NCBI GenBank assembly: GCA_004565275.1
Contig: SDOX01000006.1
Coordinates: 248,001 to 312,000, forward strand
Source: Nannochloropsis salina CCMP1776
Taxonomy: Eukaryota > Sar > Eustigmatophyceae > Eustigmatales > Monodopsidaceae
Direction of reading: 5' to 3'
Length of the DNA: 64,000 nucleotides
The notes under the pieces are model-generated. The model did not search any database. It saw only the letters and a program-made list of their open reading frames with translations, and was not told where the DNA came from. This document shows, piece after piece, positions 42,718 to 52,101 of this stretch. The translations under genes and the position numbers were made by a program. Position 1 is the first letter of the stretch; every line of letters starts with the position of its first letter.

Positions 42718-43405
42718 AAAGAAAGCAGTCCTGCGATACGCGAATCGATAAAAGTAGCAAATAATGACATGGTTTTTGGTCGAGGGGTGTTCATCTTGTT
42801 TAATCGTTTTATGAGTTCGAAGGGGAATGGATTATCTCGAGGTCCGCAATACTACTTCGAGCACACAGGGCTTCGCATTACCCGTAGATGAACATTTGCT
42901 TCTTCACAGACAATTGATGAAAAATTATATCGCATATTAAAATTTAAGTCTTCCTAGCTTAGTGAGTCATCTTTCTTTGAACGCTCACACGTTTGGCGTT
43001 CGTCTGTGTTTGTGCGGCCTCTGCCTCGTCTCTGGAAAGCGACCCGGAGGTTAGCGCTGCTGACGCCTTGGGAACCGCACATCACGGATTTTCATATTGA
43101 TGCTTTTTCGACCATTTGGCCTTATTGGCGACAGTTGGTCACCGTGTTTATGACGATAGAGGCGTGGGAATGGAAGGGAGTAACAGCGTAGGTGTGTAGG
43201 CGTAGTCGCGAGCATGTGTATTGGAAATCTTTGCCCGAGCGCCACTCCCTGGTGGTGCGCTTCAATATGCAACAACCTCAAATTACTTGCCCTTTTCCGC
43301 ACGCAAAGGAGTGACAGGGTAAAGTTGCCAGCATCCAGGAAAAGTAGCAGCAAGTACGAGGGCAAGGGCGGTGACAGGGCGACTGGAATTTGTAATCAAG
43401 AAGGA
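42718..43405. other. Intergenic region, AT-rich left half
   Basis: 688 bp between two plus-strand genes. The first 300 bases are AT-rich (3' UTR); the right half holds the promoter and 5' UTR of the secreted-protein gene. No RNA or protein gene is recognised. Confidence 0.5.
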
Positions 43406-44723
43406 ATGGCGTTGTTGAGCAGAAAAGGCATGAGGGGAACATGCCTAGTTGTGATGGTCGTGGTCATGGGAATGACGGTGGTGCGGGGAGACTCAGCCGA
43501 TCTTTATGCCGTTCAGTGTGCAAAGGTAAGAATGTTCATGGGGAAGGCGGGAGAGAAGGCGGATGGATGTTGGATCAAATGCGTAGTAGAGCCTGTGGCG
43601 TAATGTGGGCTTCGTCTGAGCATAAGCATGGCGTCTAAGAGTGATGTACGCGACCTTTATCTCGCGACGCTCGGTCAAGGTATTCGGAAATGGCAAGGTT
43701 TTGTCTCGTATTCCGTCTTTTGGAAAAGCGGTATCGAATATGAAGCTCAATGACTAGGATGCATGTAGATGTAGAGAGGCGAGGGAGGGCGTGGGGCGCG
43801 CCGAGCCCATCCGTCATCGTGACGTGCACCGCCTCGTTATGGGTCGTCCAGACGCTTGAAAAGGGCGAGAACAGTAGCATGGTTGCCATCTTCGTTTGGA
43901 CGCGAGACCTCTTCACCCGCAAACCTCTTGCTCACGGCTCCTCCCGCCCTCTACACTGCAGGCATTCGGCAAAGCCCTCAAAGCCGCGACGACGGAAATC
44001 GAAAGTTTGAAAGGCGAGGTGGCGGAAGGAAAGCTCGTGTCAGGTTTTGGGGCCAGGGCGGACGGGATCTGCAACACCGCCCTGAGCACCTTTGCGATGG
44101 AGGCCCCGGACGCGGACAGGGACCCGATCAAGGTCCAGATCCATGACAAGCAAGTAGAGGAGCTGGAGAAATCTTTGGACCCACCGCTGAATGTGCTCTT
44201 CATTCGACAACTCTTGACCTTGCGGGACAAGGCCCTCCAACGCTACAAGACGCAGGCGAAAGGAACGGAGACCAGCGACTACGAGGCCATGCAGGCTGCC
44301 GACGCCTTCTTTACCTCGGAAGCAGAGGCCTGCCTGCGGGCCGGTTCCGACTGGGACTATGCTGCCGAGCGGGCTAGCTTGCAGCAAACCATGAATTTTA
44401 TCGCCCAGAAAAACAAGAAGCTCCTGGACGTGAAGAGTCAAGCTGCGCAAACCCAGCAACAGACCATGGCCCTCCTGCAGCAGCAGCAGTCCCAGATGAT
44501 GCAGCTTCAAAACGCCCTCGGAGGCGGGAGCCCCCTCAATTTCGGTCTGAGCTACCGTATCCCCGACACAAACATCAACGTGCAATACACCTTCCAGCAG
44601 GGGAAAACGAATGTCCAGTTCACCTGCATTCCGGACGACCAAGCGCCCTTCTTGGGACCCCAGGGGTTCACTCACGGCATTGGCCCGGGGAATCTGGGCG
44701 TAACGGTGAATTTGAATGTGTAA
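43406..44723 (+). CDS. Secreted protein with helical core and beta-like C-terminus, unrecognised
   Basis: Two exons, 43406-43525 and 43962-44723, separated by a 436-bp intron, the longest in the window; 293 residues. Exon 1 is almost exactly a secretory signal peptide (GTCLVVMVVVMGMTVVRG) plus DSADLYAVQC. Exon 2 is helical and charged (ALKAATTEIESLKGEVAEG, DPIKVQIHDKQVEELEKSL, LFIRQLLTLRDKALQRYKT). It then has a conserved-looking stretch (FFTSEAEACLRAGSDWDY, AERASLQQTMNF), a Gln-rich coil (QTQQQTMALLQQQQSQMM), and a C-terminal region with alternating pattern (INVQYTFQQGKTNVQFTC) ending LGVTVNLNV. The helical part faintly recalls the stalk of Sey1/guanylate-binding GTPases, but no GTPase domain is present. 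The protein probably enters the secretory pathway or the extracellular space. I cannot name the family. Confidence 0.7.
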
Positions 44724-45019
44724 CGGCTGCCCGGAATGTGTAGAAGACGGGGAGAGGGAGAGAGTGAGGGAAGGGGACGAAGGGGGGAGGGAGACGGGAT
44801 CAGAATGGAAGGAATCAGAGAAAGAAAAAGCACTCATGGACGGGAAGCAAGAAAGGTCCCCGCTGGGACCACGTCTGTTTCTCAGCGCGTTTCATTTCAA
44901 GTGTGGTTATCGACCGTGGTGCCAGCAAGCCTTCCCGCTTGTTGATCCGGTGCTCATGTCTCACAGGAAGTTCTCACCGCCCGATCCCTTATCTACATCC
45001 ATGTCTTCACGAGTTACTT

Positions 45020-45583
45020 TCAACTAGGAGGAGGGTGTACCTTTTGGTGATGAGCTGTGGAAGGCGCCAATCCAAAGTCGTGGGGCAGATTAGCTTGTAT
45101 ACCTAATTCCGAGGCAATCGCCTTGATAAGCGCATGGTGATGGATGGCATGATGGGTGCAGAACCCTAACTCCCTTCCCACGGTCGAAGACAATGCTGCG
45201 GCGTCCCCCTCCGCGGAAAGGACAAACGTGGCCTGAACAGGATCTTTTAATCGTTCGCTCGAAAGGGCTTTCACGTCGGCTATCAGACGTTTTACTTCTC
45301 GCCGGGCTGCGTCGAGGTCCTTCTCTATTTCCGTGCCTCTATCCCGTACGTCATATTGGATGGAACCATGCGAGTGAGAGGATGAGGAAGACACAGTCCC
45401 AACTTTGGGGACGGCGATGCCTTCGAAAAGTTTGCGAAAATGGTCAAGAGAGTGCCGAAGATGCTGCCCGACGCTCCCTCCCCCGACCAACAGACATGGC
45501 TGCGTATACTGCGCCGGTTGGAGGGCAGAAAGCAAAGACTGTTTTTGTCGCAACACAGCAAGGCTTGCGTTCCGGAGAGACAT
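45020..45583 (-). CDS. DinB-like four-helix protein
   Basis: Single exon of 187 residues from ATG 45583; the frame is open upstream to 45964 without conserved sequence, so I take the first Met of the conserved part. GGSVGQHLRHSLDHFRKLFEG near residue 40 and FCTHHAIHHHALIKAIASELG near residue 150 match the first and last helices of the DinB/YfiT superfamily. Each carries a His of the metal site found in that fold. DFGLAPSTAHHQ at the end is shared by a bacterial subgroup of unknown function. DinB-fold proteins often bind a divalent metal and some are thiol S-transferases; the reaction here is unknown. The N-terminus (MSLRNASLAVLRQKQSLLSA) is amphipathic and could target mitochondria. The resemblance to bacterial proteins suggests an endosymbiont or transferred origin, which is an inference. 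Confidence 0.75.
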   Translation of the reverse strand: MSLRNASLAVLRQKQSLLSALQPAQYTQPCLLVGGGSVGQHLRHSLDHFRKLFEGIAVPKVGTVSSSSSHSHGSIQYDVRDRGTEIEKDLDAARREVKRLIADVKALSSERLKDPVQATFVLSAEGDAAALSSTVGRELGFCTHHAIHHHALIKAIASELGIQANLPHDFGLAPSTAHHQKVHPPPS

Positions 45584-46290
45584 GCCTGGAGGGTTTTGTG
45601 ATGAGAGAAAGAAATTTAGACTATGTACTTGACGACCACGATCACTGTGCAAGCAACAGAAAGCCGTCAGGCATCCGGACACCCTGCGGAATAAACATCG
45701 AGGTCCAAAGCACGCATCCAGCAAGCACGGCGCCAGGAAGTGTGGCCAAGTAAGTAACTGACAGGAACTACACTGGAAAGGTACTGTGGCGTCGCATTGC
45801 AGTACAGCGCGAGAAGTCACGGCAGGGATTGCAAAAAAACAACTCAAGACGCCTGCAATCGGATTAGGCGGCCCATCCACTGTTCTATGCCGCTCCCTGT
45901 CTGCAAACTTTAAAAAAAACACCCAAGTCTGTTCCAGCTTTCCTCTTATGAGGCAAATACGCAATCAATGACTTTTTCTTCTTACTCTGTTGACTTTTTT
46001 GAGGCACTTGATAATTATAAAACCAATAAGAACGACTGCCAGCTTTTTCTGTATGTCAGGCCCCTTAGCCTCAATCTCATAAAAATCTCCGAAATTTATC
46101 TCCACCTTTATTTTCGCCGTGCACATCGTGGTGATTATAAATGTCCTAGTGAGGACTTGTGATGGTAAATCCCTCCGGCTGAGTCCATGTTACGTGTCTT
46201 GATCTCGCCGCCTATTTTTCCCCGTCCCCCTTTTCAAGGCCGATCGCTTCGTCCACGAGAAGCCGAGGCATGCGACTTATGTCCTGTCAC
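45584..46290. other. Intergenic region, no gene recognised
   Basis: 707 bp between two minus-strand genes: promoter and 5' UTR of the DinB-like gene, then the AT-rich 3' UTR of the CENP-C gene. Nothing else is recognised. Confidence 0.5.
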
Positions 46291-48720
46291 TCACTCCGAT
46301 ACATCAGAGCCTGACGACTCGCTTTCACTCACTTCCTCGCCTTGCTCACTCTCGCTCTCCTCCCCGCTCGACACCTCAAGCTCTTCCTCTTCACTTTCAC
46401 TGGCTTGTGAGCGCGCGTCATTTTCCTTGACGGCACTGACTGGCATGGAAGGCCTTTTCCTCCCTCCCTTCCCCGCCCCCGTGACCACCGACGACTTTCG
46501 TCCACGCTTGGCCGCAACGGGCGTATCCTTCCCCCCAGTCGACCCCTCTTTCCCCCCATCCGCCCCGCCCGCCCCGCCCTCCTCCTCCTCCTCGCTCCAA
46601 GGCTTGACGATGGTCCAGAACACCTTGGCCGGGCCCCGTTTCGAATGGTTGAACAATTTGTACACGTTCATGGGGGGCAAGTGGAAGCTGTCCCCCGGTC
46701 CCAACAAAAACCGGGTCGCCGCCTCCTCATTGAATTTGAATGCGTCCTCCCCCAACTCCCCTACCGCCAGCTCCAAGGCGTTCTTCTCGCAGGCAAGCAC
46801 GTGGAAGACTTGTGAACATGGGCCCACGTTCTCCGGGTCTTTTCCCTTGCGCGGCATCAGGGTCATGTGCCCCGCCACCCACCCAGGATACCCTGCTAAG
46901 GAAGGTTCATGCGCCGCTCGGTCTTCCCGGGAACGCGCCACTTGCAGGACCCGAAAGGCGTGCCCCGCCTCAAGAGCCACGCCGTCCTCCTCCTCGTTCT
47001 CCAGGGGCCGCATCACCACCTGGTCGACCCGCATCACCACCCGCCGCGTCGTCCTCAGGGCCTTCCGCTCGTCCCACACCCGCCCTTTCCCTTGCCCGTC
47101 TCTCACGTAGGTGTAGTTTGGGTGTTTCTTGTACACCCTCTCAGGGTCCATCTCCCCCCAGGCCTCCCTCTGGACCTCCTTCCCTTCCTCCCCCTTCCCC
47201 CGCTTGGCCTCCCGGCCGTCTCCCCGCCCTCCTTTCCTCTTCCTCCTCCGTGGGGCCACCGGCGTCTGGTTCGCCACCAGCACCTCCTTCATAGCCATGC
47301 AGTCCACCGCTTCCTCCCTCCCGCCCTCCTTCCCGCCTTCCTCCCGCCTCCGTCTCTCATCCACCCCCTCCGTGCTCTCCACCGCGTACAAGACCCGCTC
47401 GTTTTTCCAAAACTGCAGGGGCTGCACCTTTCGACGCGTCGACCGCCGCTCCCCCACCGGGCCCTCCCCCCCGCCCTCCCCCGATCCTTCCTGCAACAAA
47501 CTCTTTCCGCCCATTTCTCGATTATACTCGGACAGCCGCAAACGTCGAAAGCGCTCCTGGGTCTTTCGCCGCTCTTCCTTGTCCTCTCCTTCGTCCTCGT
47601 AGGAGCTCACCTCCGTGTCCCGCTCCGACTCCGGCGCCCTAGGTCGCGACGGCTGCGACTTTCCACCCTTCTTCTTCCTCTCTACCGCTTTCTTCTCCCG
47701 AGCCACCATTTTCCCCTTTTTCTTCTCCTTTGTGTCCACCCGTTCCGCTTTTTCCTCCCTCGCTTCCTCCACCTCTTCCTCGACCGGTTCCTCCACTGGC
47801 TCCTCCCCCGCTCCCTCGTCCAGGTACTCGTCGGCTCCCCCTGCACCCCAGTCGTCCACGAAGCCGCCCCCGTCCCCGTTCGAAGCACTGCTACGCCGTC
47901 TACCCGCCACTGCTGCCACTGCAGCTGCATCCTCTGTTCCCTCAAACTCTTCCTCCGTCGGGGCCTCGCTCTCCCCCTCGCTCTCCTCCCCGCCCTCCTT
48001 CCCTTCCCTCTGCCCCAAGACCACAGCGCCTCCTCCCAAACTTTCCTTCTGACTCAGGAGGAAATCCAGGCGACGCGAAGGTGCCTTGATTTTGGAAAGA
48101 CGGGCAGCAGCGCTCAGACCCGCCGGCGTGTGGTCATCTTCCGCCATGCCCTCCGGAGAGACAATCAAGCCAGGGCCCTCGGAGAGGGGCGTGGATCCCG
48201 CCATGGGGGAAGAGGATTCGTACGACAGCGTGCTGCTGCGCCGTCGGGAGCGAGCCGCCGCGACGGCCTCCGCGGGCAAGGAGGAAGACCGAAGGTTCTT
48301 CTTGGCAGACACCACATCCTCCGATGGGGGGGCCCCGAGGCTGCTGGCACTACTGCGGCGTCCCCCATCCTCACCCGGGAGGGAATCCAAGCCCAATGCC
48401 AGCCCCTGGCTGTCACGCGAGTACCTACCCACACTCAGGTTTGTCGCCCGCCTGTCCGACCGCCGGGCGCCACGCAAGGAACTCTCATCCCCCTGCGAGG
48501 CCATCTCCCAGAAGGCGTCAATGTCCTCGAAGCCCTCCGAATCTTTGCTGATGCGGTTGTCGATCACCAACCCCGTACGTCGGCCTTGAATATCCTTCAG
48601 AATTGGGGCCACGGCTTTGTGGTTGAGCGCTTGTCCCGCACGGTATTTGGCTAGTTCCTCCTTGTCTGCTCCGAATGGAGTTTTGGCCGTGGTGGGCATG
48701 ATGGCTTCCAAGGAGGCCAT
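46291..48720 (-). CDS. CENPC: Centromere protein C (CENP-C/Mif2)
   Basis: Single exon of 809 residues from ATG 48720. Near residues 421-441 stands the CENP-C motif (RRSTRRKVQPLQFW, followed by KNERVLY), which binds the centromeric CENP-A nucleosome. The C-terminal cupin fold that dimerises the protein lies at about residues 630-706: VFHVLACEKNALELAVG, FLLGPGDSFHLPPMNVYKL and GPAKVFWTIVKP. The N-terminus has a short conserved-looking patch (GRRTGLVIDNRISKDSEGFED) resembling the Mis12-binding region of Mif2. Long charged, Ser-rich linkers join these parts, and a Ser/Glu-rich acidic tail follows the cupin domain. CENP-C connects centromeric chromatin to the Mis12 complex at the inner kinetochore. 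Motif, cupin domain and their order make the call firm although linkers show no conservation. Confidence 0.92.
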   Translation of the reverse strand: MASLEAIMPTTAKTPFGADKEELAKYRAGQALNHKAVAPILKDIQGRRTGLVIDNRISKDSEGFEDIDAFWEMASQGDESSLRGARRSDRRATNLSVGRYSRDSQGLALGLDSLPGEDGGRRSSASSLGAPPSEDVVSAKKNLRSSSLPAEAVAAARSRRRSSTLSYESSSPMAGSTPLSEGPGLIVSPEGMAEDDHTPAGLSAAARLSKIKAPSRRLDFLLSQKESLGGGAVVLGQREGKEGGEESEGESEAPTEEEFEGTEDAAAVAAVAGRRRSSASNGDGGGFVDDWGAGGADEYLDEGAGEEPVEEPVEEEVEEAREEKAERVDTKEKKKGKMVAREKKAVERKKKGGKSQPSRPRAPESERDTEVSSYEDEGEDKEERRKTQERFRRLRLSEYNREMGGKSLLQEGSGEGGGEGPVGERRSTRRKVQPLQFWKNERVLYAVESTEGVDERRRREEGGKEGGREEAVDCMAMKEVLVANQTPVAPRRRKRKGGRGDGREAKRGKGEEGKEVQREAWGEMDPERVYKKHPNYTYVRDGQGKGRVWDERKALRTTRRVVMRVDQVVMRPLENEEEDGVALEAGHAFRVLQVARSREDRAAHEPSLAGYPGWVAGHMTLMPRKGKDPENVGPCSQVFHVLACEKNALELAVGELGEDAFKFNEEAATRFLLGPGDSFHLPPMNVYKLFNHSKRGPAKVFWTIVKPWSEEEEEGGAGGADGGKEGSTGGKDTPVAAKRGRKSSVVTGAGKGGRKRPSMPVSAVKENDARSQASESEEEELEVSSGEESESEQGEEVSESESSGSDVSE

Positions 48721-49775
48721 GGCCAAAATGCCTTGTTCGACCCGATCACAAGTATGAGACTGATATCACTGCCTTTCTTGGCCAAGGCGTGGCTCGCTGT
48801 TGAAAGGGCTGCATGTTTGTGAAGAAATTGTAGATAAGTTACTTGAGGCGGCAGGTCGCACATGCAGAGGTGGGATCAGGTCGTCAAATGAAACCGAAAA
48901 TTGTGTCATAAATTTCGTCCTCCTTCCCCTCCCTTCGAGCTTTTCCAAAAGCTCGTGAAGATTGATAGTTCGCACTACACGTCTAAGACACAGATCAATC
49001 GCGCAGCAAATAAGGTCGTTTTCCGCTTCGGACAGGAGCAAACCAAGCAATATGAGAAGGACAACGATCCCTCTGACCTCTACCTCCTTGAACACATACA
49101 AAGACAATACTCTCGTAAAACATTACTTTTCGACACGAGCCGTTGCCGAAGGTTCAAAATTACACAAAAGATGGGCACGTCACAGGGTAATAGATGCGAG
49201 GCGCGCGAGTTTTCTTTTTCTGCGCTCCGGTGGGAAAGCGAGCGGGAACTCAAAACGACGGAGCACTCGCTTCATCATCGAAACTTTCTGATCAACTTCA
49301 CCACCCAAACCAAGCATCACTATCACCAGGCATGTAACTGGGGCATAAGGTCGAGGGTCTACCACTTAAGAAGGCTCCAGAGACAACAAACGGGCAAGTG
49401 TCTAAGGAGGGGGCTGGTGGTCGTTGTCCTCGAGCTTGTGGACCGGCACCGGAGCAACGCCTTTGGCGGCCCATATAACCTCCCCCCTTTCCAGCCGGAC
49501 CTAAGTGTGGTTTTGTGATAACAGATTTTTCTACTAGTTGCCGGAGGTTGTGTGCATATGGTGGAGAAGAGGAACGCACATTTCCCCTTCTTAGACAGAG
49601 GGATGTCTCTCCAAAAGCTTCGCATCAAACAATTTGACCGAACGCAAATATGTCAAAGTAATGGCCAAAAATTGACGACCCAAAGTTCGTCGCATGCTCC
49701 TGTCTTCTCAATCTCAATCTTGCAACAACCCTTGAGGTTTACAATCAATTGCTTTACGCCGTTGCATTCTATTCG
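48721..49775. other. Intergenic region with one likely terminal exon
   Basis: 1.05 kb between CENP-C (upstream end) and SYS1 (stop), both on the minus strand. It holds the CENP-C promoter and the exon-like frame at 49402-49500 listed separately. A plus-strand frame of about 200 codons overlaps (from 48901) but shows no recognisable motif and is probably accidental. Confidence 0.45.
49402..49500 (-). other. Probable terminal exon of a small unrecognised gene
   Basis: Immediately after a CACACTTAG acceptor a 32-codon frame reads VRLERGEVIWAAKGVAPV and then PVHKLEDNDHQPPP before a TAG stop at 49404-49402. The stretch looks like a real protein end and the TAG of the acceptor closes the frame upstream, as expected for an exon. 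A candidate first exon starts at ATG 49695 (MRRTLGRQFLAITLTYLRSV), which would give a mitochondrial-type protein of about 65 residues. The donor needed (TCT-GTCTAA near 49596) is weak. I do not recognise the product. Confidence 0.35.
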
Positions 49776-51063
49776 TTAAGGCCCGCTTTGGCTCACGACG
49801 AAGAGAGGGATATCACGAAGTTCACTCCTAGCGCAGAGGTGCTCGCCTAGCGTCATGAGACAAGAAGGGGGAAGAGGACTCATCCGTCATCCTTTTTTGA
49901 ATTCACAACCCACCAATTGTGCGCATACATGCCAATGGAATGGCAGTCATACATGATCTCACCAGGCTCCCAAGTAAGTTCCCGAGACCCTGCGGCAAGA
50001 GGAACGTGCGGGCTACTTACCAAGGAGTGTCATGATGGAGACCCCGACCAGGTGGCAGAGCCACCATAAGAGGGTTGCGGGAAAGGACTGTTGGGCATGA
50101 GTGCATGGGACAAGGGGGTACCACGTTCACGTCAAGTTTTGCGATGGGACCTGCCTTGGTGAGCGCTTCATGTTATAGCCTATAAAAACAGCCCCATGAA
50201 GCTTGTTCGTGAATGCCGACTTCCAAATTATACCGTATTAACAAACGCAGGTGAAGTGGAATGGACACAGTAAAAGACATGATAATTGTCTCAAGCTCTC
50301 ACCTCGTAGAAGGCACATGCCAGCAGATGGAAAAAAAATAGGGTGACGGTAAAATCGAGGCACTTCTTAGCCCGCTCCACCACCACGCATAGCAGAACCG
50401 ACCTGTCAGAGTCGAAAGGGGTGGCCGATTTTGGAATGTGTCGCACATGCATGGCGATGTGGGCGACCTCTATTCGGAGCTTTTCTGCACAGGCGCCCTT
50501 CCGTAAAGCTCTTTATTTCTCTTCCATTTAATTGATGATCTCCATACAGCACTTCTTAGAAGCTACAATAAGCCAGACTTCAAAGGTTGAGAATTGTACC
50601 CCAAAAGGACAGAGCTTAGCCTCCTCTTCCCCACCCTCTCATTCCTCCCTCCGTACCCTGCGACAAACGACAATAACAGCGCTAGGACGTTGAGCAGCCC
50701 TTCCGCCGACTCGATCTCCAATCCTCTTGGCGTAAAAATCTGGGCCAGCGATACATCCAGGCCAAAGACCAGATTAAACCCCATGAGGATTCCTCCTTCG
50801 ACGAGATAGTAGAGGCACTGGCGGGAAGAAAAAGAAAGAAGGGAAGAAGTCACGAGGCCGTGAGACGCGGCAACGCACACTGTAGGAAAAAGGAGAGTGG
50901 ATGTTACCTGGAGGGCGATGATCTGGTAAATTATCATTTTCGGGTCAAAGTCTAGTATGGCGGGTATCGGACAAGAACAGAGAGGATGTCAAGGACGGGA
51001 AAGGATGAGATTTCATGTGCCCCTGTACGTTGCATCCCTTTGCGACAAACCTGGTGCACCCAT
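49776..51063 (-). CDS. SYS1: SYS1 Golgi membrane protein
   Basis: Six short exons: 51063-51051, 50951-50908, 50817-50657, 50402-50303, 50087-50021 and 49846-49776, 151 residues. Each junction is GT-AG with matching phase, and the joined protein follows SYS1 from end to end: DFDPKMIIYQIIALQ, LYYLVEGGILMGF, ESAEGLLNVLALLLSFVAG, VVVERAKKCLDFTVTL, FHLLACAFYESFPATLLWW, and the last helix into GEHLCARSELRDIPL. Four membrane spans are visible, the usual number. SYS1 recruits the small GTPase Arl3/ARFRP1 to the trans-Golgi and is needed for Golgi-endosome traffic. Human SYS1 has 156 residues, so the length fits. The 13-base first exon (Met-Gly-Ala-Pro plus one base) is the least certain part; the next exons are firm. 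No single frame longer than about 120 codons betrays this gene. Confidence 0.9.
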
Positions 51064-52101
51064 GATGGCAAACCACGCTCAGCACTGCTTTTTTTCGCGG
51101 TGCCTTTGTAAAGAAGCTCGCCGATGTGGGTGAAGAAGTGCTGCACTGATACGCTGTCACGCTGGCAACCCCGCGGCTAATTGACCCTGCATCCTGTCTT
51201 TTCGAAGGGTGACCTCGTAAAGCGTACTCCTGCTTGCACCTATTTGTCAGTCTCGCTCAGGAGACAAGTTATCGGACCTGTGTTTGGGGATGGAGGGCAG
51301 CGTGGACATAGCACGTGAAGAAGGAGGGGGGACATGTCGCGTCGCCGACTTTTCTCAAGCGATACCCGCGACGGAGGGTCAAGCCAAATGGACGTCAAGG
51401 AAAGACACGGGAATAAAAACCTTCTTCAGGACGAAGGACCTTGTGATGAAAACGGGCGGCAATCGCGACGAATGCATGTCCCTGTGACGTTGCTGAAGGA
51501 CCGGAGTGCGGGCAGGATGGTTATATCGTGCATGCCGGGGGGGCTCCCTAACTGGGCTTCGAGCCCAGCCGGCGAGTCAGGGGCCCTGCCACCAATTCGC
51601 TGCTTTCCGCAAGACATACTATGAAATAAAACCGGACTTCTGGCGCATGTGCGCCTCAAGCGAGAAGAACACTTCTTAAATCTGAATTTTCTCACCCGGT
51701 TGCGAGGTATTGTGCCTTTTTGAAAGCCCGGTAGCGTCAGAAGTTTTCCGTCTTCTGAGACACTCTCCTTGACGGCCATTCCGCTTCCTTTCGTCACTCT
51801 TACACCTCTTTTACACATCCTGTAGAAATCCCAAGGGAGAACCCTTGATCGTAAGGAGATGGAAAGTTTCTGATCATGGCCAGAGACGGTAATCAGATCT
51901 GAAAGGAGTCGAAGGTCAGTTTATATTCCCAGCATTCAATCTGGTTATTCGCCATACTCATTCCATCTCTCTCCTGCTCTGGGTTTGCACCTCGCGTAGC
52001 GAAAATACACAGGAGGACTAGCAGAGGGCCTTGGAAGGCAAGGCATCTTTGTATAAGGCTGGCTGAGAAGAAGACACAGGGACGGAGAGGGACGACGTAA
52101 T
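51064..52101. other. Divergent spacer with a perfect hairpin
   Basis: 1.04 kb between the starts of SYS1 (minus) and the MAP kinase gene (plus). It must hold both promoters. CTGGGCT (51552-51558) and AGCCCAG (51562-51568) form a perfect seven-base stem with a TCG loop. A nearby CAGGGGCCCTG adds a second self-complementary stretch. No tRNA cloverleaf fits, and no protein is recognised. Confidence 0.45.

Noticed and set aside
44040-44837. A 265-codon minus-strand frame
   Set aside because: Antisense to the secreted-protein gene, which has a signal peptide and an intron with proper splice sites.
46909-48654. A 581-codon plus-strand frame rich in Pro, Leu and His
   Set aside because: Antisense shadow of the CENP-C gene.
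48901-49518. A 205-codon plus-strand frame upstream of CENP-C
   Set aside because: No recognisable motif, no signal and no splice partner; the minus strand in the same place shows a better exon candidate.
51545-51590. Possible tRNA T-arm (CTGGG-CTTCGAG-CCCAG)
   Set aside because: The loop does not carry TTCRA in the right place and no acceptor or anticodon arm fits.
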